In this document: piece after piece, positions 43,705-55,230 of the stretch
Position numbering within the stretch: the first letter of the stretch is position 1
Layout: each line of letters begins with the position of its first letter
Assembly: GCF_905404315.1 (NCBI RefSeq)
Contig: NC_066287.1
Coordinates: 5,952,001-6,016,000 of the forward strand
DNA length: 64,000 nucleotides
Source: Leptidea sinapis
Taxonomy: Eukaryota > Arthropoda > Insecta > Lepidoptera > Pieridae
Reading direction: 5' to 3'
The notes under the pieces: generated by a model
The model's input: the letters and a program-made list of their open reading frames with translations, nothing else
Database searches by the model: none
Told to the model about the DNA's origin: nothing
Position numbers and translations under genes: made by a program

Positions 43705-45175
43705 CACTGGCCTGCAAAAGTAAGTATCACACTTTTTCAAATAAATTTTTTTCCTTAACTATAGAAGGTAGAGATTTAAGATTAAAAACGTTTTGCTGCA
43801 AATATTATAGGCTTTAATTCTTAGAAACTAAAATTATACATTAGTAACATTTTTAACTTAAAAAAGATAAAACAATGAAAATAGACATTTTTAGTTTAGT
43901 GTAAAAAAAATCAACTTTTTAATGTTTAAATTTAAATTTTTAATGTTTTTTTTGTATTGCCTCCTCTTTTTTTTTGTTTTTTTTTTTTTTTGTTTTGAGA
44001 GGAGGAAATACTGTTACGTATTTACGCCCCGGAACGGGGCGTTATATGTCGGACTCGAGTGTCCGCGTAAGCGGACGCCCCATACCGACTAAAACCTCTG
44101 TGCTGTTAGCAGCCCTGGCTTTCACAGCGAAGTAGGACGTGGGCCGTGGAGGCCGTGAGACTACGCAACAACAGTCGCGGGGCGTCTCCTAAGGAGACTC
44201 GAACCTCAGACCGGCTGTGTGCTTGTGGGAAGGAGACTGCCTCCTCAAGCTCTGATTACAGCTTCGAGCCGGTTTGGCATACTGAACACTAGGTTTCGGA
44301 GCCGATGTTGGGGAATATTCTCCCATTCTTCTACCAGGGCCTGCTTTAGTGCCCTGAGGGTAGTAGGTGGTGGTCTGCGATTTCTGACTAGCCTCCCAAG
44401 CTCATCCCAGGCGTGTTCAATCGGGTTGAGATCAGGCTTCTTGATGGCCAAGCCATCACTCTGATACCGACCTCCTGAATATACTCTTGTACGATATGAG
44501 CCGTGTGTGGCCGGGCATTATCATGCATAAGCATCGATCCATCACCCATATTTGCTAAATACGGCCCTACATACTCATTGAGAATCTCTTGAGCCTTTTG
44601 AAGATATGCCAGCCCATACATGTACACTGCCTCCACCGTATTGGACTCTTTCTGAGATGCAGGCTTGAAGGTATCGCTCTAAACACACGCCTTCCATCAG
44701 AAGTGTAAAGGGAGAATCGAGACTTATCTGCAAACAAAATTTTTGACCATTCTTCTTGATCCCACTGTATGTGTTCACGGGCGTATCGCAGTCTCGCTAC
44801 TCGATGCTGTCTCTCGAGTTTTGGGCCACTCGCTAGTCTTCGGGGTTTCAAATTTGCTTCAGCAAGTCTTCTTCTCACTGTACTGTCACTAATGTAGTCC
44901 CTCCGGGTCTGAAGTAGCTGTTGCTGGACTTCAACTGCATTTTGGTGGCGATTTCTTAACACAGTAGAAATAATATAACGATCTTCTCGGGCACTGGTAC
45001 ACCTGGGTCTGCCATTACAAGGTCTCCTCAGATGGTGTCCAGTCTCTTCGTACCTTCGCTTTACCTTCTGGTCCGTTCGTACCGTCACACCCACAATTCT
45101 TGCAGTGCGACGCATACTGATACCTAGTTCCAGAAAAGCCATGATCCTAGCACATTCTTCAACTGAAAGAGGCAT
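43705..45175 (-). mobile_element. Tc1-like transposon, decayed, with a nested retroelement end
   Basis: The transposase starts at 45175 (MPLSVEECARIMAFLELGIS). A paired helix-turn-helix N-terminal region (ISMRRTARIVG, HLRRPCNGRPRCTS, DYISDSTVRRRLAEANLKPR) is followed by the first Asp in ILFADKSRF, the second in MLMHDNARPHTAHIVQEYI, and the Glu in PDLNPIEHAWDELGRL (DD34E type). At least two or three frameshifts (about 44640 and 44455) separate these blocks. The left end has TA then CACTGGCCTGCAAAAGTAAG as a terminal repeat. The matching right end was not found, so the element is truncated or diverged there. Confidence 0.85.
43967..44238 (-). mobile_element. Non-LTR retroelement 3' end nested in the Tc1 copy, with target duplication
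   Basis: A GC-rich 272-bp block ending (minus sense) in an A-rich tail is flanked on both sides by GCCTCCTC (43959-43966 and 44239-44246). It shows hairpins CGCCCCGGAACGGGGCG and GTCCGCGTAAGCGGAC. The insertion hit the Tc1 transposase just at its stop codon. The retroelement family is not certain; the structured GC-rich tail resembles R1-type 3' UTRs. Confidence 0.7.
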
Positions 45176-46946
45176 GATAAATAAATGTTATGTGCTTTTT
45201 AGCATAAATTTTTAAAACAAGACCCATCGATGTTGAATTTTGTATGGGAAAGTTTTAATTATTGTTAAATTGATTTGATTATTTTTTGCAAATTATAAAT
45301 TTAACCAAGCCGAATAGAAGACACTAAATAAAATTCATTTCATTTCGTTTTATTTTATTTCATTTAATTTCAAATCTTATCTTCACATAATTTAGCATTA
45401 TGTTTATTTGAATTAAAATTTAAACTTTTCTTAATAATAATAAAATTAATTAACAGATTTATAAAAAAATTGTTATGTTTTTAAAGTGATAACCCTCGAC
45501 CTCTCGCGTTCTGTGCGAGTGCTGTTCCAACTGAGCTAACCATTCGAGTGACGTATCGTCATAAAATCTTGTATGCTTTGTTCAACACTCAGGTGGTGGC
45601 TTCATCTACAGGTTCTACTAACGAGTTCCACATCGTTCATAATATTTTATTTTATTTGAGATTTATAAATATCATATATCTTACAAGAGGAGGACAAACG
45701 AGCATACGGTTCTGCTGATGGTTATCAGAGGAATCACAAGAGAGTTGCCGACCTTAGAAGTCTTTGGGATTTTGTCTGACTCCATTCATTTCGTTAATCA
45801 ATTCGTTTGTATCTATAGGCTTTGTATGGCTTTTGTCAATCCTAGCTAATGTTATAAACGGAAATGTATATTTATTTGTTACATTTTCTCGCCTTAACTG
45901 CTCAACGAATCATCGTGGAATTTTGTACACACATTGTTAGGGTACAGAAAAGTACAAACGACACATTTTATCAAGAAAAACAAAATTCTTTCAGAGTCAA
46001 TGACGAAATGAATTATTATTAGTCTATAGGCAGCAATGTGAACATTTTTTCAGTTTAAGCTGCGCATGTTGAATTTAGTACCCGATTTGGACAGTGCCAT
46101 CAGTAGGTATTTATGTTATACCCTAACAAAAAGAGGGTTGCTATAAGTTTTACATTTGCTAGTCTGTCCCTATTTCCTGATTCAGTCAGAGGTTTTTTAC
46201 ATTTTTTTTAAATTAAAAATCACACTTATATTATAAAGGCGAAAGTTTGTATGTTCATTTATTGGTTTTTGTGTTTATTTATTACTCCTTAATGCTATTT
46301 ACGCTTTTTGCAAACCAAGTTTTTGTAAATAAAATAAATTTACCAGTGATAAGTTACACCATCTTTTTTATACGTCAATAACATATTAATTGACCACTTA
46401 TTTATTACACTTAGGCTTGGTGATTGAGACACAGTTGACACCCGACTAAGAAGAAAAGTGTGCTCACATTGTCTTCAAGCACACTTTTGCCGTACCGCTA
46501 TGAGACTGCTAATGAAATGTCCATATGTAAATAGAACGTCATTGTTCAGAGTGATACGAAATTGTTTATATGATCGTTTGACATAATATTTTTTCCATTA
46601 GGCAGGATGATGATTTATTTTTCTCAGATCACTCAAATTTGTGGCTTTCATATCTATATTGATGTAGCTTGTTCTGCTTCAGGCAATAAAGACGTGCAAT
46701 GCTAGCTAGCGGCCTCACAAAACACAAAATAGCGTTCACAAATATTTTATGTACTTAAATAATAGAGCTGGTTGGTATATCTGCTGCGCTAAACATAACA
46801 TAAGCTAAACAGAACCATGACATGAAGTCAGTGCGCTGTCGTCAGTTATTTTGGTGATTTCTGAAGTGTATGTCTGGATGTGACGTCATACAGACGTGAC
46901 GGATGTGACGTCTGTATGATGTCACTTAGAAGTCGGCCTGTCGCAA
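45176..46946. other. Intergenic DNA with degraded repeats
   Basis: A decayed tRNA-like repeat lies at about 45475-45650 (GTGATAACCCTCGACCTCTC and ACTGAGCTAACCATTCGAGT). A family A tail fragment in reverse lies at about 45690-45760. A palindrome sits at 46880-46925. No gene recognised. Confidence 0.5.
46880..46925. repeat. Palindrome containing TGACGTCA
   Basis: GTGACGTCATACAGACGT and ACGTCTGTATGATGTCAC match at 17 of 18 positions around a 10-nt loop. The left arm contains the CRE core TGACGTCA. It lies about 130 bp beyond the RpLP2 stop. Confidence 0.6.
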
Positions 46947-47055
46947 TTTTTTTTTGTTGGAAAACTATATTTCATAGAAACATAGCTACACAGTTACACT
47001 TAAACCAAATATTGGAATATAAAACCGCGTAGTTCGCGCCATCATAAATATGAGT

Positions 47056-47373
47056 TTAATCAAAGAGACCGAAGCCCATGTCCTCATCATCAGACTCAGA
47101 CTCTTCTTTCTTCGCCTCCTTCTCCTCTTTCTTATCTTCAGCCGCAGCTGCTGCTGGTGCTGCGGCATCTCCTGCTGGCATTGGGGACAGCTTCTCTCGG
47201 CCCTCAGCCATCAATTCTTCAACGCTCTTGCCATTGAGTTCAGATATAACCTTTTTTAGTTTCTCCGAATCAGCCTCAATACCAACAGAGCTTATGATCT
47301 TTTCAATGTCTGCAGCAGCTGGGGCCGCTTTTCCGCTCAAAACAGCTAACAAATACGCGGTCACGTAACGCAT
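47056..47373 (-). CDS. RpLP2: 60S acidic ribosomal protein P2
   Basis: Component of the ribosomal lateral stalk, where P1/P2 dimers on P0 recruit elongation factors. The 105-aa ORF is complete and uninterrupted: MRYVTAYLLAVLSGKAAPAA, then the helical dimerisation domain to about residue 60 (IEKIISSVGIEADSEKLKKV), an alanine-rich hinge (AGDAAAPAAAAAEDKKEEKE) and the invariant acidic tail SDDEDMGFGLFD. Length and tail are normal for eukaryotic P2. The coding region has no intron. On the minus strand, TATATATAAG lies about 80 nt upstream. A run of nine A's follows about 100 nt after the stop, so a retrocopy is possible, but no target duplication was found. Confidence 0.93.
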   Translation of the reverse strand: MRYVTAYLLAVLSGKAAPAAADIEKIISSVGIEADSEKLKKVISELNGKSVEELMAEGREKLSPMPAGDAAAPAAAAAEDKKEEKEAKKEESESDDEDMGFGLFD

Positions 47374-48251
47374 TTTTAAGTCTTATGACACGAAACGTGT
47401 ATATTTAAGTAGTGCAATTATGAGTAGGTACCGTACTTTAGTAGTTTTTACTTATATATATCTGGTTACTTTTAATTCAAAAACAAACAATAATGAATAA
47501 ATAATGTAAATTGTAAACTGATCTGTGATCACATATTATTACTTAATACTTTAATGTTTCGAACTCAGATTGACATTTGACAGAGTTGTCAACTTGTCAG
47601 TCAGAACGTTAGAAACTTCAGAAATTGACAAGCTAATACATTATCTTGTTTACTCAATCTACGCATTAGTTACTATATAATTATCTTTAAGGCGACGTCA
47701 CCAAATGGCCCAACGGAAGACCAGCGCTGGTTTTCAAAACCAGCAAATATGCTGAGTTGGGACCACTTTGTGACGAATAGAAAATAATATTTCTCAATTT
47801 TGTTTTATGTTTTATTGTACTATATCGTCATGAATAAACTTTTTTTTTCTTTCTTCTTCTTCTTCTTTCTAATGCCGATGAGAGTTTTTTATTACTACCG
47901 CTATATTATTATTATCCCGTGTCTGTTAGTTAGCTTAGTATGTTGATCGAGAGCTTCCACGATATCTATCAATTATTCGACTTTAAAGTTTAAATTTCTA
48001 AGATTAGATAACAAGAGAAAACATTTTTTAGCAATAAATTTAATGTCCAGTATCTCACACATCGACATTAAAATTGAAACATAAGAAGCAATTTGTATCT
48101 AATATATATAAATGTCAGTTATAAAAATGAAAAGTAAAGGTATCCATGATACCTCAAAATCTGGTGTAAGTCACACCTAATCAGACAATAAATGAAGGCC
48201 CTTAGCAGACTCCCAATAAAAAATAGTGAGTACGGCACTTTAAAAACCAAA
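47374..48251. other. Upstream region of RpLP2 and intergenic DNA
   Basis: A TATA-like TATATATAAG (minus) near 47455 may serve RpLP2. A short repeat-like block ACGTCACCAAATGGCCCAAC GGAAGACCAGCGCTGG sits at about 47695-47780. Otherwise featureless. Confidence 0.4.
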
Positions 48252-48965
48252 ATACCACAACGGCACCTATTTCTGCCGTGAAGCAGTAATGTGTAAGCAT
48301 AAGGGACTACGCGCACTTATTCAGCTCCATTCGCGTTTCGCTGAACGATTTTGGTCACTTATACAGCTCTGCTTCTATCAGCCGCGTACGGCGTTGTAAG
48401 AATGAGAATAATAACTTTAAATCACGTCTGCACTCTTTAATCTTTGCGTGCATAATGATTACATCAAATCAATGCAGGATCAATACAGGTCGCAACTTGT
48501 CGACAAGGAGTCGCAAACCATCCCTGTAAAGAGCTGTTCCGCCGCATTCGACGGCGAACAGCGCTGTACGCGGCGGAACAGCGCCGAACGCTCTCTATAG
48601 CATTCACATAATAAAAACACATTTATCCTCATTTTATGCTGGTTTGCCGCAGAATGGACGCGGAAAGCTGAATCGACGTGTACACGTCTCCATACAAAAT
48701 TGTTGTTTTCTATGGACAAAAGCTGAAAAGAGCTGAATAAGTGCGCGTAGTCCCTTACTGTGTTTCGGTCTGAAGGGCGCCGTAGCTAGTGAAATTACTG
48801 GGCAAATGAGACTTAACATCTTATGTCTCAAGGTGACGAGCGCAGTTGTGGTGCCGCTCAGAATTATTAGGTTTTTCAGTAATCCGGAGCGGCACTGCAT
48901 TGTAATGGGCAGGGCGTATCAATTACCATCAGCTAAACGTCCTGCTGGTCTCGTCCCTTATTTAA
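48252..48965 (+). mobile_element. Family B repeat split by a MITE
   Basis: The 5' part at 48252-48300 (CACCTATTTCTGCCGTGAAG) and the 3' part from 48756 (CTGTGTTTCGGTCTGAAGGG to GTCTCGTCCCTTATTT) together make an almost full-length copy. The insertion at 48303-48754 separates them. Confidence 0.8.
48303..48754. mobile_element. PIF/Harbinger-type MITE, 25-bp perfect terminal inverted repeats
   Basis: A 452-bp element starting GGGACTACGCGCACTTATTC and ending in the exact complement (25 bp perfect). The flanks are TAA (48300-48302) and TTA (48755-48757), fitting the 3-bp TWA target of Harbinger elements; the uninterrupted family B sequence has TTA at this point. No coding capacity. Confidence 0.85.
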
Positions 48966-49179
48966 AAAAATACCTATACGCAACTTATACAAGTTATTAA
49001 AGAATATAGGCGCAAAGGAGTCAATGATTAAATAAAAATAAATTTATAACATTTTATTATGTTTTTGTTTATTTACCAGTTCTTTGAAGAGGCTTCGTTG
49101 CCCGTGATGCCGTAAGTCTATCCGTACCTCAACGTTTGTAAAATAATGTGCAACGTTATTGTATTTCTATTCAAAGGGA

Positions 49180-49340
49180 CCGTAGCTACTTAAATTACTG
49201 GGCTAATGAGACTAAGAATGTTATGCATCAAAGTGACGACACAATTGTGATGCTGCTTAGAGTGCTGAGTTCATTCAAGAATCTCGAGCAGCACCACATT
49301 ATTTTGGGCGGGGCATATCATTTAACATCAGGGAAAAGTT
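49180..49340 (+). mobile_element. Family B repeat, old diverged copy
   Basis: GGGACCGTAGCTACTTAAAT, CATCAAAGTGACGAC, CAAGAATCTCGAGCAGCACC and GGGCGGGGCATATCATTTAA align with family B at perhaps 75-80 per cent by eye. Confidence 0.6.
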
Positions 49341-49699
49341 AGTTACTCATCGCGCCTCTCATCACTCATAAAATAAAGGCTTAAACTGAGGTCGATAATA
49401 AAGACCTGCCTCTTAAATATTATATGTAATATATACAATACGTGATCTAATTTTTGGTTTGTCTACAACCAATGTAACAGCAAGGCCACAATCAACTTGA
49501 ACAAAGATACCAATTAGATGAAAAATAGTGGCACCGTGCGACGTGGCTGGCACTCAGCAGGAGCAATTTTGGTAGATAGAAGTGGTGAAGATACAATATC
49601 GACCGGCTAGACAGATAAAGTATCCGCTGACCCAGTTTCGGATCAAGTAGTTAAGCGTGTGTTATTGCACAAACTTAAATTATTGACTAGATAATATTA

Positions 49700-50257
49700 T
49701 GGAAGTAAAATACAGCCTCGGTAGGTAGTACGTGTGGCGGCGCAGCCGTGCATACCGAATCGTAAGATCAAAGCACGCATAGGTACCTCACTAAGTCCAA
49801 CACCCACACGAATTGGTCGGCTACACTCGCGTCTGTGTGGGTGCCGCACGCACACGCCGATGCGGCCGAGGCAACACTAATAAAAGTATAATAAAAGTTA
49901 TCAAGACAGAAGTACAGTGTACGGTACTATTTTGTTTGGAGGGAGGTAGAGGCACTCACACAGGCGCAGGAGAGGCTGTATCGGCGCGGCACGCCAGTTT
50001 ACCGTTGCAAGGCGCGTTGTGCGGCCGGAGTCCGGACACCGTCACCCGCGCGCAGCCGGCTCCCGAAGCACCGGCCCCTAAACCCTCAGCCAGCGTGTGG
50101 ACAGCATCACCCGTGAACTATCCTCCAAGTGTTTACACAACGTGTCAAAGACCGTTCAAAACTACCGTGTTTTCTGACTCTTGAGACAAAGTGCTCGTGC
50201 ATCATACAAAGTGCAAAACCATTTCGGTTCCTCTATTGGATCTACTCCATCATATTG
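49700..50257 (+). promoter_or_regulatory. GC-rich promoter and candidate 5' non-coding exon of a plus-strand gene
   Basis: A CpG-rich island (about 49730-50110) in AT-rich DNA, followed by ordinary-composition sequence that ends at a strong donor (CATATTG/GTGAGT at 50257/50258). The short frames in it lack protein features. The design fits an insect first exon followed by a long first intron; the remaining exons would lie beyond 64000 or were not recognised. Confidence 0.45.
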
Positions 50258-52984
50258 GTGAGTACCGAATATTAGTTTATCTGACGATTATTAGAAAAAT
50301 AAATCAAAGTCCGCAACGTCTATCACCCGAGATTATTTTCAAATTGAAGTTGGAAAGCTGTGCAACGTGTATAGTGGACGTCCGCAGCCTTAAGTAAAAA
50401 AGTCTATTAGCGATTTCTCTTGAGTACGTAGTAAAGTATCTCTTTATCAAAACAAAATAACCTTTTCAAAGAGCATTGAGAGTTTACGGTTATGTTACAT
50501 TTTACGGAGCAAAGAGTACAGTTATTGCAGGTTCGGAAGCCTGATTATAATATTTTGAGCGTTGAAGCCTATTGACATTACTTGAACTAGTTTATTTCCA
50601 GCTCATAAAATATTAATTGCCTGAAGTAAAACTCGTGGCAGCGCGTTCCACGACCACGTATCAATTTGACATTCAAAACGAAACTTTTGCTGAAACATTT
50701 TAGACTTTATAGCACGATACCTGACAGTTTATTTTTGTAATCCAATAGTTTAACCACTTCTTTGTCTTATAGGCAAAGGTTTTCAATATTGTTAAATGGG
50801 TGCATGTTATTTGTATCGTGTTTTTAACTTCAAATTGTATAATTTCCTTGTACCGTATGCCGATCACAGTTGATTGTACACGCTGTTTGGTTCCCAAGTA
50901 TCTGTAGTTCTAATAAGATTTCAATTCCATTTTCTATAACAACATTCTTAATCATTTTTGGTACGTTGTTATGTAAAACACCTTCTTTATTAATGTCTGA
51001 AAAGAGAACAAACCTAAGCTCAGTTTTATTATTTTTTGGATTACTAGAATAGATATTCGAAAGAGCAATAAACATGGTAATCATAAGTTTCTTATTTACA
51101 ATAATGGCATATATAGATTTGGATGTACAGTAATAATTAAAAAACAAAGAGTGAGTATTAATGATGGCTTCCATACGAGCTTTTACAATAGTTTAATTAC
51201 AGAAATAATGCATTCTGCATCATAGAAGTAATAGATTGATTTATTTTAAAATTGCTACGGTTATATTTGAAGACAATCATATTTTATTGAATTAAGAACA
51301 ATGTTTGAGAAGTGTTTACTAAATATGCATTATATATCAGAAAAAATACCTTCGTTTAAGATAATATTTAACTTAATCAAATAAGATAACGGTAGTTAAA
51401 TGTTCCGCATAACATGCTCATATAAATTAATATTGTACAACGAAGTGTTAATGGTTGTTTTAATTTAATAAATCAAATACCTAAACAGCTTTCACGAAGC
51501 GGCCAACTTTGAAAATTTATTGGATTAAAATTGTTTTGAATTTATAAAGCTGAATAAAAAATTGTATTTAATATGAAGTGAAATTTTTGTGATCGAACCC
51601 AATTTCTATAAGGCTGAGACTAGATGAAAGCACTAGGAAACATTCCTTAATATGAATCTTTTTAAAGTGTTTGTAAACGAAGTAAAAGTCTTTCAGGCAC
51701 TGATATGAAATCATATAATATGTTGTACGCTGTTATAATATTATATTATGCCTTCCATGCATCACACCGAAAAAGAGCGCGTTGATGTCTTTACTATGCG
51801 AGCTTTTTATGCAAAGTTTAAAAATTAGTTTTAATCGATTTTTACTACACAAAATTATTAATTTTTGTACACAAACGTATGGTAACTTAAAATTCAATTT
51901 AACGAATAAATTACCATTATTTTTTTATCAAATATTGTACCTAGTTAATAAAAGTGAGTACATAAATTTACGATACATGTAACAGGTACATAAAAATATA
52001 TGTTGCTTTTAGAATAGTTTTTAGGTCCGTAAGTATGTACCAAAAATTAAATGAAAAGGTATATAGAAATGGTCCAATAACAAACCCTTATTCATTCATC
52101 CCATTTAAATCAAAACACGGAACTATAAATAAATTTCGGCTGACATTTATACCGAGTGTAATGTGTAATAAGAGTCTGGGAACAGTAAGACACCGACGGA
52201 CACAATGCAGAGCAGTGACGCAGCGCTGACCAATAATGGCCGACATATTAAGTGCTTTATTACTTCCATATCGTTTTATTATCACAAAAAGAATTACACG
52301 TTCACAAATAACAAGCTACAATGAAATTGTTGCAAGGAAATATTACGCAAAATAAAAATGGGTGTTTTGCGGGTTTTGAGTACGACTGAGCTGTCACGTT
52401 CGGATATGTAACGCTTGCTAAGTGGATGATCCGTAAGATAATTATATAAAGTGTGAAAGTTATAACATAATGAATAAAGATAAAAATATTGTATAATTAA
52501 CCTCACTTGATTAAGTTTTCACTTGATGCGGTTTTAGGCGCACATCGCGTCTTCAATGAACATTATCAACCGACGTCACAAGATACCCTTTGTTTGGCGG
52601 ACAGATACGTTGACACGTCGAGTGATAAGGTGCCTTAATATGACCATCGTTGAGTGATTTGTTATTCAAGTACTACTCATTTTTAATCCCCACGCGAAAT
52701 GAGTTTGAGGTATGAGTTTAACTGGCTCCATAATTCCTAAAGCAATGGATCTATTTTAATGCGGAATTTTTATTTAAAGACTGATGTAATGGAGATAGTA
52801 CTTAACTATGATAAGGTCAAATTATTGAAACTTTCGCGAGCCATTATTAACTTTATTTATTTAAATCGGCTTTATTTACGTTTCAACGGTATTGTGATCC
52901 ACCCTCCGCGCTGTCAAGCCGTGCACTACGAGCACAAATTAGTAGTGCTAGGTGGGACGAACTCTATACAATCACCCTGATAAA
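50258..52984. other. Intron-like or intergenic AT-rich DNA, nothing recognised
   Basis: Open frames here (such as 50830-51174 minus) show no family features. GGCAGCGCGTTCCACGACCA at about 50638 resembles a LINE ORF2 tail in reverse. Confidence 0.45.
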
Positions 52985-53425
52985 GGACATCCGAATTGTC
53001 CAAAACTAGTCGGTACCAAGACTGATGAAGGGCATCCGAATGGTCTAAAACTAGTTGGTACCAACACTGATGTAGAACCTCCGAATGGTTCAAAACTAGT
53101 CGGTACCAACACTGATGAACGACCTCCAAATAGTCCAAAACTAGTCGGTACCAAGACTTATGAAGGACCTACGAATGGTCCAAAACTAGTTGGTACCAAC
53201 ACTGCTGAAGAACCTCCTAATGGTCCAAAACTAGTAGGTACCAACCCTGATGAAGGACCTCCGAATGGTCCAAAACTAGTCGGTACAAAGACTTATGAAG
53301 GACCTCCGAATGCTCCAAAACCTGTTTATTATTATTATTATTTGAAGAGGGTGGCTATTTCCTGGTCCTAGAAGGTTCCTAGTAACACCGCGTCCAGAAT
53401 TGGACTATTGTGTTCGCCACTCATA

Positions 53426-54280
53426 CTAGAGCTCATCGTCAAGCCCTACCGCCTTTACGAACCGCAGTAGTTCCTTGACGCGAGTGTTGCAAACACTATC
53501 TGGAGGTACGAAGTAGTTGCCAAAGATTGTGTTACGCTTATGCATTAGTGGGCCGCAGTCGCAGAGTAGATGAATAGGTGTTTCATCATCCTCAAGGCAG
53601 AACCTGCAAGCCTTGTCGCTTCTGATGCCGACCACACTGAGGTGCTTGTTTAGGCGACAGTGCCCGGTTAGCATCCTAGTGAGTATGCATAGATTTTTCC
53701 TGTTCAATGATAGGGCTTCATTCGCATAGCTGCTGTTGAATGCCCTTATCAGTGCTTTAGAGTGGTTTAAACCTGAAGAGTTGTTCCAGCGTTTAAGTGC
53801 TTCTTGTTTACATTGGTTACTCAGGGTGTGTCGGATGGCGCTCTTTGGCAGTCCACAAATGGGTTCCGGACCATATCGGACTGCTTTAGCCCCAGCTCTT
53901 GCGAGCTCATCGGCCATTTCATTGCCTATGATTCCGGCGTGCCCTGGGACCCATCTGAGAATCACTCTGTTTTTCATGCCTAATGAATTCAGGCATTCGA
54001 CGCAATTATTGACTAACTTAGACGACGTCAAGTCAGCGTCTAAAGCCAACAATGCTGCCTGACTATCAGAGTGAATGTATATGTTATGATTGAAGTAGCC
54101 TTTTTGGATATTGGTTTCCGCGCATTCCAGGATGGCGTACACCTCTGCTTGAAATATGGAGGTAAAGCTTCCCAGGTTTGTGCTGGATTTAAACCTGGGG
54201 CGTTCTCCATAGACCCCACAGCCGACTTCATTTTCCATTTTGGACCCACCGTGAACCACATGAGGCTCCCGTCCTTCCAC
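53426..54280 (-). pseudogene. RNase H and C-terminal part of the LINE ORF2
   Basis: RNase H blocks FQAEVYAILECAE (Glu), IHSDSQAALLALD (Asp), WVPGHAGIIGNEMADELAR (His, Asp) are intact, but the first catalytic Asp (usual T-DGSK) is replaced: HGGSK. The C-terminal CRFCLEDDETPIHLLCDCG motif is the usual Cys-rich tail. Open to the stop at 53426. Confidence 0.85.
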
Positions 54281-54618
54281 GTGACTTTGTTGTTCATCCA
54301 GTCGTCCCTGGAAGGTAGTTCCACGATATAGTGTTTAACAGAGATTAATTGTGGAGTCGTCGGTGCAGACCTCTGTAACAGGTAAGAAATTAGTGTTCTT
54401 GTTGAAGACTATACAAGCTCTGGGTTTTGATCCGCTGGTATTGTAGATTAACTTACCAGCGGTGTTCAGTCCCAGTATTTTGCCGGTATTGACCCACGGC
54501 TCTTGTAGTAGGGCAAAGAGGATTTCACCACTCGCAAGGCATTTCTCCATTACTGCAGTAGCAGCTTTGGCGTGGTGGAGGTTTGCCTGGAGTATCCTCG
54601 CCCTATTTCTGCGGAGCG

Positions 54619-55230
54619 TCATTGGATCCCACCGGAGGTGGAAGGCTTAGGTCGGTCTGTTTTCTGGTATGGGTGTTTCCGCCCGCGGCCAGAATTAGCC
54701 CGACTCTGATCCTTCCCTCCCCTGAGGGGACCTGAGACGTTCCTCGACATCGGCCCTTTGCCCCGGAACGTAGTTGTGGGGGCAGCCGGCCGTAGCGGGG
54801 TCTTTGAGATCCCGGATGTTCCCGGTCGCACAGGCCCGCTGGTCTGGGTGGGTTGCTGTCCACTCGCTGCTGCGGAACCCTCAGAGACGCCCTTGATCTT
54901 AAAATTGATCTTTCTAAAACCAAGGGCAGCTCTGCACTCGGACTCTTTCAGAGTCTCCGCGGAGGGATCGTCCAAGGAAAAAGTGACCACTTGGCCTCCC
55001 TTGTCCTCCCTCGCGTGGAGCACCTTCCAGTGTTCCGTGTTCAGTCCCGCATTTTGCGCTCGGATCAGCTTCAGTGCCTCTTCGACTGTGTCAGCCTCAG
55101 TATTCGGCAGAAAAGTCGTGGCTATGGAGGGTTTGGGCAGTTGTTCCTCCGACATGCATGAGAGCTCTGCCTCCGGCCACGGCTTCAGATCCTTGACTTT
55201 GTCCACAAGCCACTCTCGGCTGAAGTCAAG
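54619..55230 (-). pseudogene. LINE ORF1 C-terminal fragment
   Basis: Starts inside ORF1 after the minisatellite junction (DFSREWLVDKVKDLKPWPEA). It holds a DUF4780-like block and a Gly/Arg-rich basic tail (GKGPMSRNVSGPLRGGKDQS), ending in STSGGIQ. The ORF2 start ATG at 54622 overlaps its stop region. Confidence 0.7.

Larger units (their letters stand above)
53327..55230 (-). mobile_element. I/LOA-like non-LTR retrotransposon, 5'-truncated and internally deleted
   Basis: Inserted in the minisatellite with a 13-bp target duplication TCCAAAACCTGTT (53314-53326 and 55231-55243) and a (TAA)n-type 3' tail at 53327-53340. From 5' (right): the C-terminal part of ORF1 (about 55230-54622; SIATTFLPNTEADTVEEALK, CRAALGFRKINFKIKGVSEG); the start of ORF2 endonuclease (54622-54335; ARILQANLHHAKAATAVMEK, LLQEPWVNTGKI); then the RNase H and C-terminal region (54280-53426). 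The rest of the endonuclease and the whole reverse transcriptase are missing. Confidence 0.85.

Noticed and set aside
47078..47368. Plus-strand open frame over RpLP2
   Set aside because: Serine-rich complement of the alanine/lysine/glutamate codons of RpLP2; no independent support.
49813..50184. 123-codon open frame in the GC-rich block
   Set aside because: Composition-driven; arginine-, alanine- and proline-rich without motifs. More likely 5' UTR.
50830..51174. 114-codon minus-strand frame
   Set aside because: No recognised motif, AT-driven codons, no splice or promoter context; left unannotated.
52985..53326. Regularly spaced repeats as a possible CRISPR array
   Set aside because: Units are contiguous 45-bp tandem repeats without unique spacers, in an insect genome; it is a minisatellite.
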